Positions 1 through 11,612 of a DNA stretch of 64,000 nucleotides are shown here, piece by piece. This DNA is from Gordionus sp. m RMFG-2023 (Eukaryota; Nematomorpha; Gordioida; Chordodea; Parachordodidae). The DNA lies in the NCBI RefSeq assembly GCF_954871325.1, contig NC_088778.1, positions 26,769,120-26,833,119 of the forward strand, read 5' to 3'. The stretch's first letter is position 1, and each line of letters begins with the position of its first letter. The position numbers were made by a program, and so were the translations under genes. Below the pieces are notes generated by a model, which saw only the letters and a program-made list of their open reading frames with translations, was not told where the DNA came from and ran no database searches.

Positions 1-342
1 AATTGTAATATCATCTACACCAGATAACCCAAGTCCAATCAAGTAGAGCATGGTAATGCCGAACAACTAAAAAGTGTGGTCATATGTTAAGGTGGGCAAA
101 TTTTAAAGTTTTCGTAATATTATTTAACCAATAAAAATGAAATTATCTATAAAGTATAAGCTTTAGATACTAACTCTTAAATTTAAATTTAGCCTCTATA
201 AATATTTAACATAAACTTTAACATTTGTTTCTACTTTCGAGGGGCGATTTTTTCGACCCAGAAGCGAAGCTCAGTTGTAGTATTTAAAATCGAAAGTCCC
301 TGCTTCGAAAAATGACCAAGATTCAACTTCCCTTTCCTTTCC

Positions 343-397
343 TTTCCTTTCAAAAAGAAAGAATGAATGAAAGAAAGAAAGAAAGAAAGAAAGAGAG
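343..397. repeat. CTTTC/GAAA microsatellite
   Basis: A run of CCTTT units switches strand-sense to GAAA units within 55 bp, so the two halves are nearly inverted and could fold back. Confidence 0.9.
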
Positions 398-849
398 AAA
401 AGTCAAATGATTTGAAATATATATGATTAATATAAAATATATAATTCAATTTTAAATAATAATTATGAGATTTATGCAGGAATAATGCTTTTAAATAAAG
501 AGGAGCAGACCTTAAATTATATTTCATATTTATTTGAGTAATTATTTATTTCTTTTAAAAGTTTTTGATTAATTTTAAAATAATTATTAACGATATAACT
601 TATTGAACTAAATTTGAAAATAAATATTATTAGTTATTTAACCACTATCTAATATTGGCGACTACGGGAGATTATTTTTGTAGCGGAAAAATATAGACTC
701 TCTTTAATGTAGAGATCGAGGCCTCACAAGAAGCCTTTGATACCCTAATGATGATGGCTGCTGAGTAGCATTTATACAATTCTTTAAATACATAATGATA
801 TTTTCTCATAATATTTAGGATATTTTCAAAATTATGTGTTAACTTTTGC

Positions 850-1765
850 AGCTAATAATCCATTAGTTATATTCATTTCATGATGTAACCTTTCCATATT
901 TAAGTTTAATAATGATTCTGATAGGGCCATTTTATATAATATAAAATTATCGGGTCAAAGGGAGGACAATATATCAAAACATAATTATTATGATTAAATT
1001 TTGCTAAAGGTTTTTCAGCCTTAATTCTAATCTAATCAAAAGAATAATCGCCTCTTTTATTTTTTAATATATTGATTGTGGAATCAATACAATTTTTAGC
1101 ATCCACTAGATTAGTTGGATCTATTGTTATTAATATCTCATAAATTATAATGGCTAATATAACGTAATTTATATTAAGGCATTGAGGTAAAAGATTAGAG
1201 GCTTCGATTGAATCATAAGTGGAAACCTCTGAATTAAGAGTTCTACTAGAAAAGTAAAATAATACTTCACCAATAGCCTCAAAATTTTCATAAATGATGC
1301 GAGATTTTTCTAAATGATTAATCCACCTCTGGCCTAAAAGTCTCTTAAGAGTATGGCCTTTTTATTTATAGGATACCTTAAAACGTCTAAAAAAATTATA
1401 CAATGCATTGGATAAATTAAAAAAAATTAGGGTTTGCAATCCTCATTTCGGCCAGACATAATGTTTGCACCATTACAAGTCTGACTTATTATATTCGTTG
1501 AATAAATATTTAACTCATTAGGTTGCTTTAAAATTCAATCACAATCAGTAATGCTTTCAGCAGAAAAACACTTACTAATTTCTATTAAATTTTCTTGGAT
1601 TTCTTCATAAAAAATATAACAAATAATTATACTCAGGTTTTCACAATCTGATGCTTATTTTGTCTCATCAGCCTTAAAACAAAAAAAGCATCTCACTTTT
1701 GTTATGTTTCTCTGAAATATATTCAAGCACGATATCTGCCTTAATAGATATTACTTCGTTTTGTA
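850..1765 (-). pseudogene. Decayed hAT transposase (DUF4371/ZMYM-like class)
   Basis: Minus-strand frames read IVLEYISEKHNKSEML with ADET nearby (about 1.66-1.73 kb), then NGANIMSGR (about 1.45 kb) and TLKRLLGQRWINHLEKSR (about 1.33-1.38 kb), followed by an open stretch to 1.02 kb. These match, in order, the catalytic-domain 'ADETTD', 'YDGASNMSGK' and 'TRWxxRxxS' blocks of hAT transposases. Several stops and frame changes interrupt it. N- and C-terminal parts and the element ends were not found. Confidence 0.72.
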
Positions 1766-2735
1766 TCTGGGTTGTGAGGTGGGCTTGAGAAAATCTTTTT
1801 AAATTATTAAGATCTTGGATGCTTGGAAAAAGTAATACATTATTTACAAAATATTACAAATTATTAATATTGATTGGGATTTTTAATGTTAAATGTTAGT
1901 CTTATGTTAATATACATTAAATATATCTATTTACAAAATATTACAAATTATTAATATTTTATATAGAAATTCAATTTAACAGATGATCCTATAACTTAAG
2001 TTTCTATGCAACTGTAGGAGGCCATATTAAAACCAATTGTCAAAGTAATACATTATTTACTAAATAGGAGTTATCTCCAATAATACGAGGTAATATTTTT
2101 TATTTCTTATAATAATATTAGGGCAGACATTATTTTGTCATGATTCTCTAATAAGTGGTTTGCCCAGGCTTTCTCAGTTACCCTTATTACGAATTCACAT
2201 GTTTTTTTTTGCATATATAACTAGGAATTAGCTCATAGATGAATTGGTAAATCAAAGATTTCTCATTCATTAATTATATATTTAATATCTCTAGGCTTGG
2301 GGAATTTTTTTCAAAATTATTATGGGTTGGACTGGGCTTAAAAAATATTTCTCAAAATTAATATTGGCTTGGTTTTCAAAATTATTAGGGATTGAGGTGG
2401 GCTTGAGAAATTCTTTTTAGATTATTAAGATCTTGGATGCTTATAAATTTTTTCCAAATATTGTAGGCTTGAACCTATATTGGGATTTTTTTAATGTTAA
2501 ATGTTAGTCTTATGTTAATATTTTTATAAAGAAATATATTTTACCTGTAGACTAATTGGTAAATCAGAGATTTCCCCTTCATTAATTATAAATTTAATAT
2601 CTCTGGGCTTGGGAAATTTTTTTGAAATTATTATGGGTTGGACTGGGCTTAAAAAATATATCTCATATTTATAATGGGGAATTGAGCTGGGCTTGACAAA
2701 ATTTTTTCGAATAAGAGTGAACATTACTTAGTATG
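1750..2735 (-). repeat. Tandem repeat family A, inverted copies
   Basis: Reverse complements of the 6.7-8.1 kb array. Landmarks on the plus strand: GAGGTGGGCTTGAGAAA (1774 and 2392), ATTAAGATCTTGGATGCTT, and ACTAATTGGTAAATC near 2552. Units are truncated and diverged. Confidence 0.8.
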
Positions 2736-2759
2736 ATATTATTTTATAATTTAAACAAT

Positions 2760-4870
2760 TTTATATTATTTAAGCATCCTACGTATTTTTAAAGATATCC
2801 ATTTTGTCGGGCCGCACAATATGCCCTTTTATCTCTGATGAATATTTTGTCTAACTGACTGAAAAATATATTAAGTACATTGTTTTTAATATTTAACTAA
2901 ATTAATATAACAATTTTTAAGGATCCTACTTTTTTATAAGTATACCATTTTATCGGATCCACCATTGCTCTATTATCCCTGCTTATTTTGTATAACGCAC
3001 AAAAAAATATACATAGTACACTATTTTTATTAAAAATAAATAATTTTATATATGATTTTATATCTATTCCAAAAAATCGAATATTTTTTATAATTTAAAT
3101 AAATTTATATTATTTTAAGCATCCTACGTATTTTTAAGGCTATCCATTTTGTCGGACCGCACAATATGCCCTTTTATCTCTGATGATATTTTGTCTAACT
3201 AACTGAAAAATATACAAAGTACATTTTTAATATTTAACTAAATTAATTTAACAATTTTTAAGGATCCTACTTTTTTAAAAGCTTACCATTTTGTCAGTTC
3301 CACCATTGCTCTATTATCCCTGCTCATTATTTTGTATAACACACAAAAAAATATACATAGTATATTATTTTTATTATAAATAATTTTATATATGATTTTA
3401 TATCTATTCCAAAAAATTGTTTACTTTTTTATAATTTAAATAAATTTATATTATTTTAACTATGTATTTTTAAGGCTATCCATTTTCTCGGGCCGCTCAA
3501 TATGCCCTTTTATCTCTGATGATTATTTTGTCAAACTAACTGAAAAATATACAAAGTACATTTTTAATATTTAACTAAATTAATATAACAATTTAAGGAT
3601 CCTACTTTTTTTAAAGTATATTATTTTGTCGGATCCACCATTGCTCTATTATCCCTGCTAATTATTTTGTATAACGCACAAAAAAATATACATAGTACAT
3701 TATTTTTATTATAAATAAATAATTTTATATATGATTTTATATCTATTCCAAAAAATCGAATATTTATTATTTTAAGCATCCTACGTATTTTTAAGGCTAT
3801 CCATTTTGTCGGACCGCACAATATGCCCTTTTATCTCTGATGATATTTTGTCTAACTAACTGAAAAATATACAAAGTACATTTTAAATATTTAACTAAAT
3901 TAATATAACAATTTTTAAGGATCCTACTTTTTTTAAAGTGTTAAAGTTATTAGGGAGAAGAACAAAATTAAGAAAATGATTTAAAACTTTTATTTAATAA
4001 ATATATTTTCAAAATATTTTACTTATTCTTAATTTATAAAAAAAATCTATTAAATAATTTAAATGAAACTATTAAGTGAAGTTAATATCAATTGTGTTAA
4101 TTAAATTTAAATGAATGCGACATATAAAAATTTGCGCTATATAACAACCAGTATAATAAAATAATTATCCATATTTAACAAGTATACCATTTTGTCGGAT
4201 CCGCCATTGCTCTATTATCCCTGCTGATTATTTTGTATAACGCACAAAAAAATATACATAGTACATTATTTTTATTATAAATAATTTTATATATGATTTT
4301 ATATCTATTCCAAAAAATCGAATATTTTTTTATAATTTAAATAAATTTTTATTATTTTAAGCATCCTACGTATTTTTAAGGCTATCCATTTTGTCGGGCC
4401 GCACATAATGCCCTTTTATCTCTGATGAATATTTTATCTAACTGAAAATTATACAAAGTATATTTTTAAAATTTAACTAAATTAATATAACAAGGATCAT
4501 ACTATTTTAAAAGCTTACCATTTTGTCGAATCCACCATTGCTCTATTATTCCTGCTGATTATTTTGTATAATGCTCAAAAAAAATATACATTATTTTTAT
4601 TATTAATAATTTTATATATGATTTTATATCTATTTTAAAAAATCAATATATATTAAAATATTTATTTTTATTCAATTAAAATTATATATTTATTCTTAAG
4701 GTTCCTACCTTTTTTTAACAATATTCCTTTTTATTCTTTCAATAAAAAATACTAAACGGGGTTTTCTATTTTTAGCATTTTATATTTATTCCAAAAAAAA
4801 TACATATTACAGTATTTATATATTATTTGAATTATTCTATACTTATTCACAAGGATCCTATTTTTTTTTA
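2760..4870 (+). repeat. Tandem repeat family B (dimeric unit of about 345 bp)
   Basis: About four to five units. Each has two related halves of roughly 170 bp: one with GCATCCTACGTATTTTTAAG and GCCGCACAATATGCCC, the other with AGGATCCTACTTTTTT and CCACCATTGCTCTATTATCC. Both halves carry CCATTTTGTCGG. Unit starts lie near 2772, 3117, 3460, 3773 and 4358. Degenerate single halves continue to 4870. Confidence 0.88.
3939..4178. repeat. Insertion of about 240 bp inside family B array
   Basis: A segment unrelated to the repeat interrupts a unit between 'CCTACTTTTTTTAAAG' and 'AAGTATACCATTTTGTC', after which the unit resumes. I saw no clear terminal repeats, so the type of insert is unknown. Confidence 0.6.
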
Positions 4871-5189
4871 AGTTTGCCATTTGGTCTTTCCGAATGGTAT
4901 TTTATCTTATTCCTACCTTATAAAATTAACTTGATAATTATTTATAACTAGTAGATAGCCCGTCAAAAATGACGGAGAATGAGAATTTTATTCGTTTTTT
5001 TTAAGAAAGATGTTACCTTTTATTTAAAAATCATATCCAATTTATATAATTTTTAAACCCCCCCCCTCCCCATTTATGTCAAGTCCAAGCAATGTCATTG
5101 AGTCCAACCCATTAGGACTAAGAGTGGAAACTATTATTTGAGTCAAAATATATTTAAATGAGCTTGTACCCAATACCAAAATTCTTTGT

Positions 5190-5575
5190 AAATATATGAC
5201 TGGTTACATAAGACTAACATTTAACATTAAAAAATTTCAAGCCAGGTCCAAGCTCATAATATTTGGAAAAAATTTCCACGCGTTCAAGACCTTATAATTT
5301 ATAAAAAAAATTCTCAAGCCTAGCTCAACCCATAATAATTTTGAAAATTTTTTCCTAGCCCGGCCCATAATAATTTGTATAAGATATTCCCAAGTCAGGT
5401 GCAAGCAAATATTAATCTTGAGGAATATTTTTCAAGCCCAGTCCATCCCATATTAAGTTTCAAAACTATTTCCCAAACCCGGAGATAGTTAAATTTCTAA
5501 ATAATTTATCAACACATGAAGGGGAAATCTCGGATTTACCAATTAGTGGGTTAACTCCTTTTATCAAAAATTTTG
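5190..5575 (+). repeat. Family A repeat, diverged direct copy
   Basis: Shares ACATAAGACTAACATTTAAC, CCAAGCTCATAATATTTGG and GGGGAAATCTCGGATTTACC with the main array. More diverged than the 6.7-8.1 kb units. Confidence 0.75.
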
Positions 5576-6710
5576 ATAAGGGCTATCTATATCTTTTGTT
5601 AAGTACAAAAAAATGCTATTTATTTAAATTACAAAAATGCCATTCAATACTAATGAAACTTATATGCAATTTATTTATATATTTTTTAAGAAATTTGTTT
5701 TTCTTGCCATATAAATTTAGGTAATTTTTTTAAAAAATGATGAGGAATAATTATTACTCTGTGTGTCTGGTAAAATTAAGAGCAAATCCTTTCAGTCGTC
5801 TGCAGAAGGAAAAATTAATGTATAATATCATCCCATTTAGGGTTGTAGGTGAAAGTAATGAATAATGACGGATTACCAAAGCAGTGTACAACACCCATTG
5901 CGTCCTGATATAGCTGAGGCCCTGGGCTACTGGTAAAAGAAGAACGCAAAATGATATTTCTGCCAAAGTGTCAGTTTTGGTATCCCCCTCTAAAATAGAA
6001 TCATGAAGGACATTGTCAACTCAACCATAAAACGGTCGTAAGTATTGTTATAAAGGCCATGACAAAACTACCGCATATTTTCCCATTAATAATGTTAAAG
6101 AAATTGACCGCACTACACATTCACGTTTGAACATCTCTCTAAATATTCATGAAAGATCCTCAGTGAATCGGATAAAGTATTATTAATAATAACTCCTAAT
6201 GAGGTAAATGATAGTGGAATTAAATGCTTTTATTTGTTAAAAATTAGGCAGAGGTGGCATAGGGATTGTGGTAGTGGTGATAGAAATATCATTTGGAGGC
6301 AACTGGGTGTATAAAATAAACATATAGATATAAAACATTAGATAAAAAACAAAATAAACCTCCAGAGGAGTTCACAGTGCCTTATTATCTTGGCCACCAG
6401 TAACTCTAGAACGGGTAAGGCGGTTGTTGAATCGCCATTTTTTTCTTTGCTTATCTTTAATAAAAGATTCATCATGCTTGGTAGCAATGTGAGGGATTAG
6501 GGTTAGCCTAGACAAATAAATAAATCAGGCAAAAATATAAATATACTATTGTTGAAATTAAACAAACATTAAAATAATGTAAAACCGGTAGAAGGGTCAA
6601 TATTAGATGCATATTTCTAATAAGTTGGAGGGCTATCATCAAATAAAATTTTTGGGGGACTAATCAAGTCTATTATGATATTCTAAAAGTTAAAAAATAA
6701 CATGATAAAT
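5576..6710. other. Unique core of the Helitron-like unit
   Basis: A less AT-rich block with short minus-strand open frames (for example 5754-5966), none recognisable. It could be a captured host fragment or a decayed element body. Confidence 0.4.
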
Positions 6711-6714
6711 GTAA

Positions 6715-8110
6715 TGATCCAAGCATCCAAGATCTTAATATTTAAAAAGAATATCTCAAGCCCACCTTCCATAATAATTTTGAAATCAAGCCCAGAGATA
6801 TTAAATTTATAACATAAGACTAACATTTTACATTTAAAAATCCTAATATAGGTTCTACCCTACAATATCTGGAAAAAATATCCAAGCATCCAAGACGAAC
6901 ATTTAATAATAAAAATCCCAATATAGGTTAAACTGGATAAAATATCCAAGCATCCAAGATCTTAATATAAAAAGATTTTCTCAGCCCACCCCTAATAATT
7001 TTGAAATCAAGCCCAGAGATATTAAATTTATAATTAATGAAGAGGTAATATCTGATTTACCAATTAGTCAACAGGTAAAATATATTACTTTATAAAAAGA
7101 ATAACATAAGACTAACATTTAACATGGAAAAAATATCCAAGCATCCAAGACTAACGTTTAACATTAAAAAATCCCAATATAGGTTCAAGAAAAAAGAATC
7201 CAAGATCTTAATATTTAAAAAGAATTTCTCTAACCCACCTTCCGTAATAATTTTGAAACCAAGCCCAGAGATATTAAATAAGACTAACATTTAACATTAA
7301 AAAATCCCAATATAGGTTCAAGCCTACAATATCTGGAAAAAATATCCAAGCATCCAAGACTAACCTTTAACATTAAAAAATCCCAATATAGGTTCAAGCC
7401 TACAATATCTGGATAAAATATCCAAGCATCCAAGATATTAATATTTAAAAAGAATATCTCAAGCCCACCTTCCCTAATAATTTTGAAATCAAGCCCAGAG
7501 ATATTAAATTTATAACACAAGACTAACATTTAACATTAAAAAATCCTAATATAGGTTCTACCCTACAATATTTGGGAAAAAAATATCCAAGCATCCAAGA
7601 CGAACATTTAATAATAAAAATCCCAATATAGGTTAAACTGGATAAAATATCCAAGCATCCAAGATCTTAATATTTATAAAAGATTTTCTCAAGCCCACCT
7701 TCCCTAATAATTTTAAAATCAAGCCCAGAGATATTAAATTTATAATTAATGAAGAGGAAATATCTGATTTACCAATTAGTCAACAGGTAAAATATATTAC
7801 TTTATAAAAAGAATAACATAAGACTAACATTTAACATGGAAAAAATATCCAAGCATCCAAGACTAACATTTAACATTAAAAAATCCCAATATAGGTTCAA
7901 GAAAAAACATCCAAGATCTTAATATTTAAAAAGAATTTCTCTAACCCACCTTCCCTAATAATTTTGAAACCAAGCCCAAAATTTATAATTAATGAAGAGG
8001 AAATCTCTAATTTACCAATTATTCTACAGGTAAAATATATTACTTTATAAAAATAATAACATAAGACTAACATTTAACATTAAAAAATCCCAATATAATT
8101 TTGAGAAAAA
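6715..8110 (+). repeat. Tandem repeat family A, main array
   Basis: Units of roughly 270-330 bp built from recurring modules: CCAAGCATCCAAGATCTTAA, CTCAAGCCCACCTTCCCTAA, CAAGCCCAGAGATATTAAA, GATTTACCAATTAGTC and AAGACTAACATTTAACATT. Module order varies, pointing to repeated unequal exchange. Confidence 0.88.
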
Positions 8111-8214
8111 TTATACTTGATAAATAAGAGAATGTTCTATTTTGTAGGTCCTCGCTATCCCTAGTGCATTTCTTTTTTTGATTGATCTGCCATCTTTTTC
8201 TTTTATTAATGACG

Positions 8215-8650
8215 GAATCACCACGTGTACAATCATTAACTGAGGTTAGGACATGGCTTGTTATCTAAAATAAAAACAAAAGAATAAATAAAAAAAATAA
8301 ATGCATTGAACCTGATGAGGAGTCAATATACAACCTGTACAATCATTAAGTGAGGTTGGGACATGGCTTGTTATCTAAAATAAAAACAAAAGTATAAATA
8401 AAAAATAGAGTCAATATAAGGTTAACCTCTCTAGAAATAGTGGGAATATCATCCATCATAAGCTAAAAATAGATATGATCATAAAAAATGAACAAATAAA
8501 TTACTTCTTCTGATTTCAGGAATTCAAATAAAATGATAATCTCTAAAAATTGGTATCTGGCACTCCGATTTCAGTCAAGGAAAATGATAGTCTCATAAAA
8601 AATCAACAAATAAATTACTTCTTCTGATTTCAGAATTTGGTATGAACATC
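8215..8650 (+). repeat. Two short tandem duplications
   Basis: AGGACATGGCTTGTTATCTA near 8247 recurs near 8357 (offset about 110 bp). AATTACTTCTTCTGATTTCA near 8499 recurs near 8612 (offset about 115 bp). Confidence 0.8.
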
Positions 8651-8690
8651 TGTTTATAAAAAAATTAACAAATAAAAAATAAATACGTAC

Positions 8691-8769
8691 CGATGACATG
8701 ACGTAACGATGACATGACGTAGCGATGACATGACGTAGCGATGACATGACGTCACGATAACGTAGTGAG
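8691..8769 (+). repeat. 16-bp minisatellite
   Basis: Four units of CGATGACATGACGTAR plus a degenerate fifth. Units contain TGACGT; the fourth forms the palindrome TGACGTCA. It sits about 80 bp inside the right end of the Helitron-like unit. Confidence 0.93.
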
Positions 8770-10029
8770 GACATCGGAAAATTATAATATAGATTATATG
8801 CTTTCTAATATTGTGAGCTTGGACCTGACATGACATCTATCGTAAAAAAATGAATAAAAATCTCATTCCCCGTCATTTTTGACGGGCTTTCTACTAGTAA
8901 TAATAATATTGTGATTGAACTATAATAAATAAAATAATTATATATAAATAAGTACAATTTAAACGTGATAATCAAGCGCCTAAATAATATTACACACATG
9001 AAAATGATAAAATATGAATAATTGATGATTTATTATTGGATAAATATAAAACAGGATAGAAAGATATTTACAAACTAGATCTGTTTTTTGAATAAATATA
9101 AAATATTTATTTTAAAAATATAAAAATAATCAATTACAAATTTTTTTAAAAAATTTGGGGAGCAGGATTGATGGCCAAAGATATATTCTGGGGGCCAGGT
9201 TTGAAGGTCAAAATATTTAGCGGAGGAAGGCTACCCCCTTGGCTACTGCCCTTGTAAATACAAAAACATATACATATAACAGGTAGGTATTTAATTGTTT
9301 TCTTTAATCTATTTTTTTACGAAAATAAATAAACACACATTTTTATAAAAACAAAAATAACTATCATTAAAAATTAATAAATTGGATAAAAGAGTGAACA
9401 TTACAAATGTAAATAGCAAAACAAAAAAATAATTTTTAACCCACATTTTCATTCAATTGCAAACATCAAAAAATATCTAAATATCTTCATTTTCATTCAA
9501 GTATCCAAATTTTCGTTCAAGTATCCAAATTCTCATTAAGTATATTATATTAACCAGTAAACGCATATTCAAGTAAATTATTTTACTTTTCCCTTCTTTA
9601 ATATCATACACATTTATTTTTTCTCAAATTAGTAGCTTAAATATATATAAATTTAAATTGGATAAAAGAGTGAACATTGCAAATGTCGATAGAAAAGCCT
9701 AAAAAATATCTTCTAACCCATTCATTATTCAAAAAACACCAAAAAAATATCTTCTAATTCACATTTTTATATTCAAATGTCCACATATTCAAGTATATAA
9801 TATCAGTCAATCTATATTCAAGTAGAATTATATTACTTTTTTCTTTATTAATCGTGCATATTTTTTTTTCTCTAATCATTTTTATATAAAAAGCATTTGA
9901 AATTTGCCATTTCATCGCGCCTAACATTATTTTCTTTTGTATTAAACAGTAAAAAAAAAAATTTAATAAAAAACTATACATTCAGCATTTATTTCATATC
10001 GAAAGAACAAAGTATGATATTTTTATAAT

Positions 10030-10650
10030 TTAATTAAATTTATAATTCTTAAGGATCTACCTTTTTTAAAGCCAACCATTTTGTCGGGCAAGGCAATATG
10101 CCTTTTATCCCTAATGATTATTTATATAACTCGCAAAAAAATATACATAGTACATTATTTTTAATATTTAAAAAAAATTATATATATCTATTTTTAAGGA
10201 TCCTACCTTTATAAAACTTGCCATTTTGTCGCATCTACCATTAATACCTTTTATTCCTACTGCTTATTTTGTATTACTCAGTATAAAGAACGAGACTTGT
10301 ATCGCTAATTTATATGACAAATATATAATATATTTTAATTATTTAAATAAGATTTTATATATATAGGGGTGTATCACTATTCGCTGTAATAATTTGAAGT
10401 GTATTTTACATCACCTCAAGGATTATTTATTTTAAAGTTTTCCAATTCGTCTCTCAAAAAAATATTTCTTTTTATTCATTCTAATTTGTTAAATTCACAA
10501 AAATCTTATGCTACGTTATTTTATTATAATCAGATCGAGATAACAATACATAGTATCATATTTTAATAATTTAAATTAAATTATATATTCTGAATCCTAC
10601 CTTTTTAAATTAATCATTTTGTCTCTCTTAATATTATTCTTCATTCCTGC
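10030..10650 (+). repeat. Diverged family B half-units
   Basis: AAGGATCTACC..CCATTTTGTCGGGC at about 10053, AAGGATCCTACC..CCATTTTGTCGC at about 10196, and weaker relatives near 10420 and 10585. Same orientation as the 2.76-4.87 kb array, on the other side of the Helitron-like unit. Confidence 0.75.
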
Positions 10651-11264
10651 TTATCAGCCAATACCTATATAATATCTTTATTTATAATCTGATATCTCAT
10701 GATTTGTGACCTATCTTAGTCAACAATATTTATGATAAATGAAAATTTATGACTCCGCGCCATATTCCCAGGCTATACTCCCACCTGTCGAAGGCCGGTC
10801 AGTACTGTGTAATATAATAAATACATATAATTTTATCCAAACCTGTAAAATAATATGATAGTTATTTTAATACAATAATTAATATAAATATATATAAGAA
10901 ATTATATAATTGAATTATTTAACTTCCATAATAGTAAAGTTGATATTCTAAAAAGTTATAAAAGTAAATAAAATGTTAATTCAAAATATAAAGGTAAGAA
11001 AAAATAGACCCAAACAGAAATGATGAAAGAATCCACGGAAAAAAAGGATAAAAGTGAATATAAATTTTTTTAGACATAAATATAAATGAAGTATATGTAT
11101 TTATAAATTTTTTCAAGATAATGAAAAAGGTGCAAGATGCTTTTAAAAATGTGGTATCTTTCAGATATAAATATCTAATTAATGATGTTAAAGAATATAG
11201 AAAACGAGATACAAAAGTACTGTACTATAAAATTTAGATGCAAGTAATTGTGGTACTGCTGAAC
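10651..11264. other. AT-rich stretch without recognised features
   Basis: No open frame, repeat or RNA gene that I can support. Confidence 0.6.
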
Positions 11265-11612
11265 TAGAGACCTTCATTGGCCTTAATCTTTAAACCAAGC
11301 CCGGCCCATATCTAATGTTAAAAAAAATTCCCAAACCCGGCCCAAGCCCAAATGTAAAAATTTAATTTTTTTTTATTTAATGAAAATAAACATTATTTAA
11401 ATATATTTAGGCAAGCATTTTGTTTACAATACTGAAATTTATTATTATTAGAAGAAAAAATGGCAATATTTCTTTAAATTAGCAACTGTTTTAAATAATA
11501 TAAATTAAAATTTAATAATTTTAGGCCCAAGCCCACCCCAAGCCCATTAAATTTTTTTTAAAATCTAGGTCCGGCCCAGGCCGCTAGCTGGCCCGGCCCA
11601 TGAAGGTCTCTG
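11265..11612. mobile_element. GC-rich hAT-like MITE
   Basis: Ends AGAGACCTTCATTGGCC and GGCCCATGAAGGTCTCT form a 17-bp imperfect inverted repeat. Subterminal CCCGGCCC blocks face an AT-rich centre. No convincing target duplication. Confidence 0.7.

Larger units (their letters stand above)
4946..8898. mobile_element. Helitron-like unit with inverted 3'-type termini
   Basis: About 47 bp at 4946-4992 recurs as an inverted copy at 8851-8898 with few mismatches. Each end reads outward as CCGTCATTTTTGACGG (hairpin), then 7-8 bases, then CTAG followed by T, the signature of a Helitron 3' terminus. A normal Helitron has one such end; here both ends carry it. Inside are family A repeats on both sides of a core (5.58-6.7 kb), duplicated segments (8.2-8.65 kb) and a 16-bp minisatellite. 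No Rep/helicase coding region was recognised, so it is non-autonomous or decayed. Alternative: two Helitron tails in opposite orientation. Confidence 0.6.

Noticed and set aside
231-527. 98-residue minus-strand frame
   Set aside because: Crosses the CTTTC/GAAA repeat; no domain or splice context.
5754-5966. 70-residue minus-strand frame in the Helitron-like core
   Set aside because: No Rep, helicase or other domain recognised; reported only as unexplained core.
1750-8110. CRISPR array
   Set aside because: Repeats are hundreds of bases long, diverged and without spacers, in an animal genome.
8300-8345. Hammerhead-ribozyme-like CCTGATGAGGAGTC
   Set aside because: No matching GAAAC core or closing stems nearby. 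The same holds for CTCTGATGA in the family B repeat.
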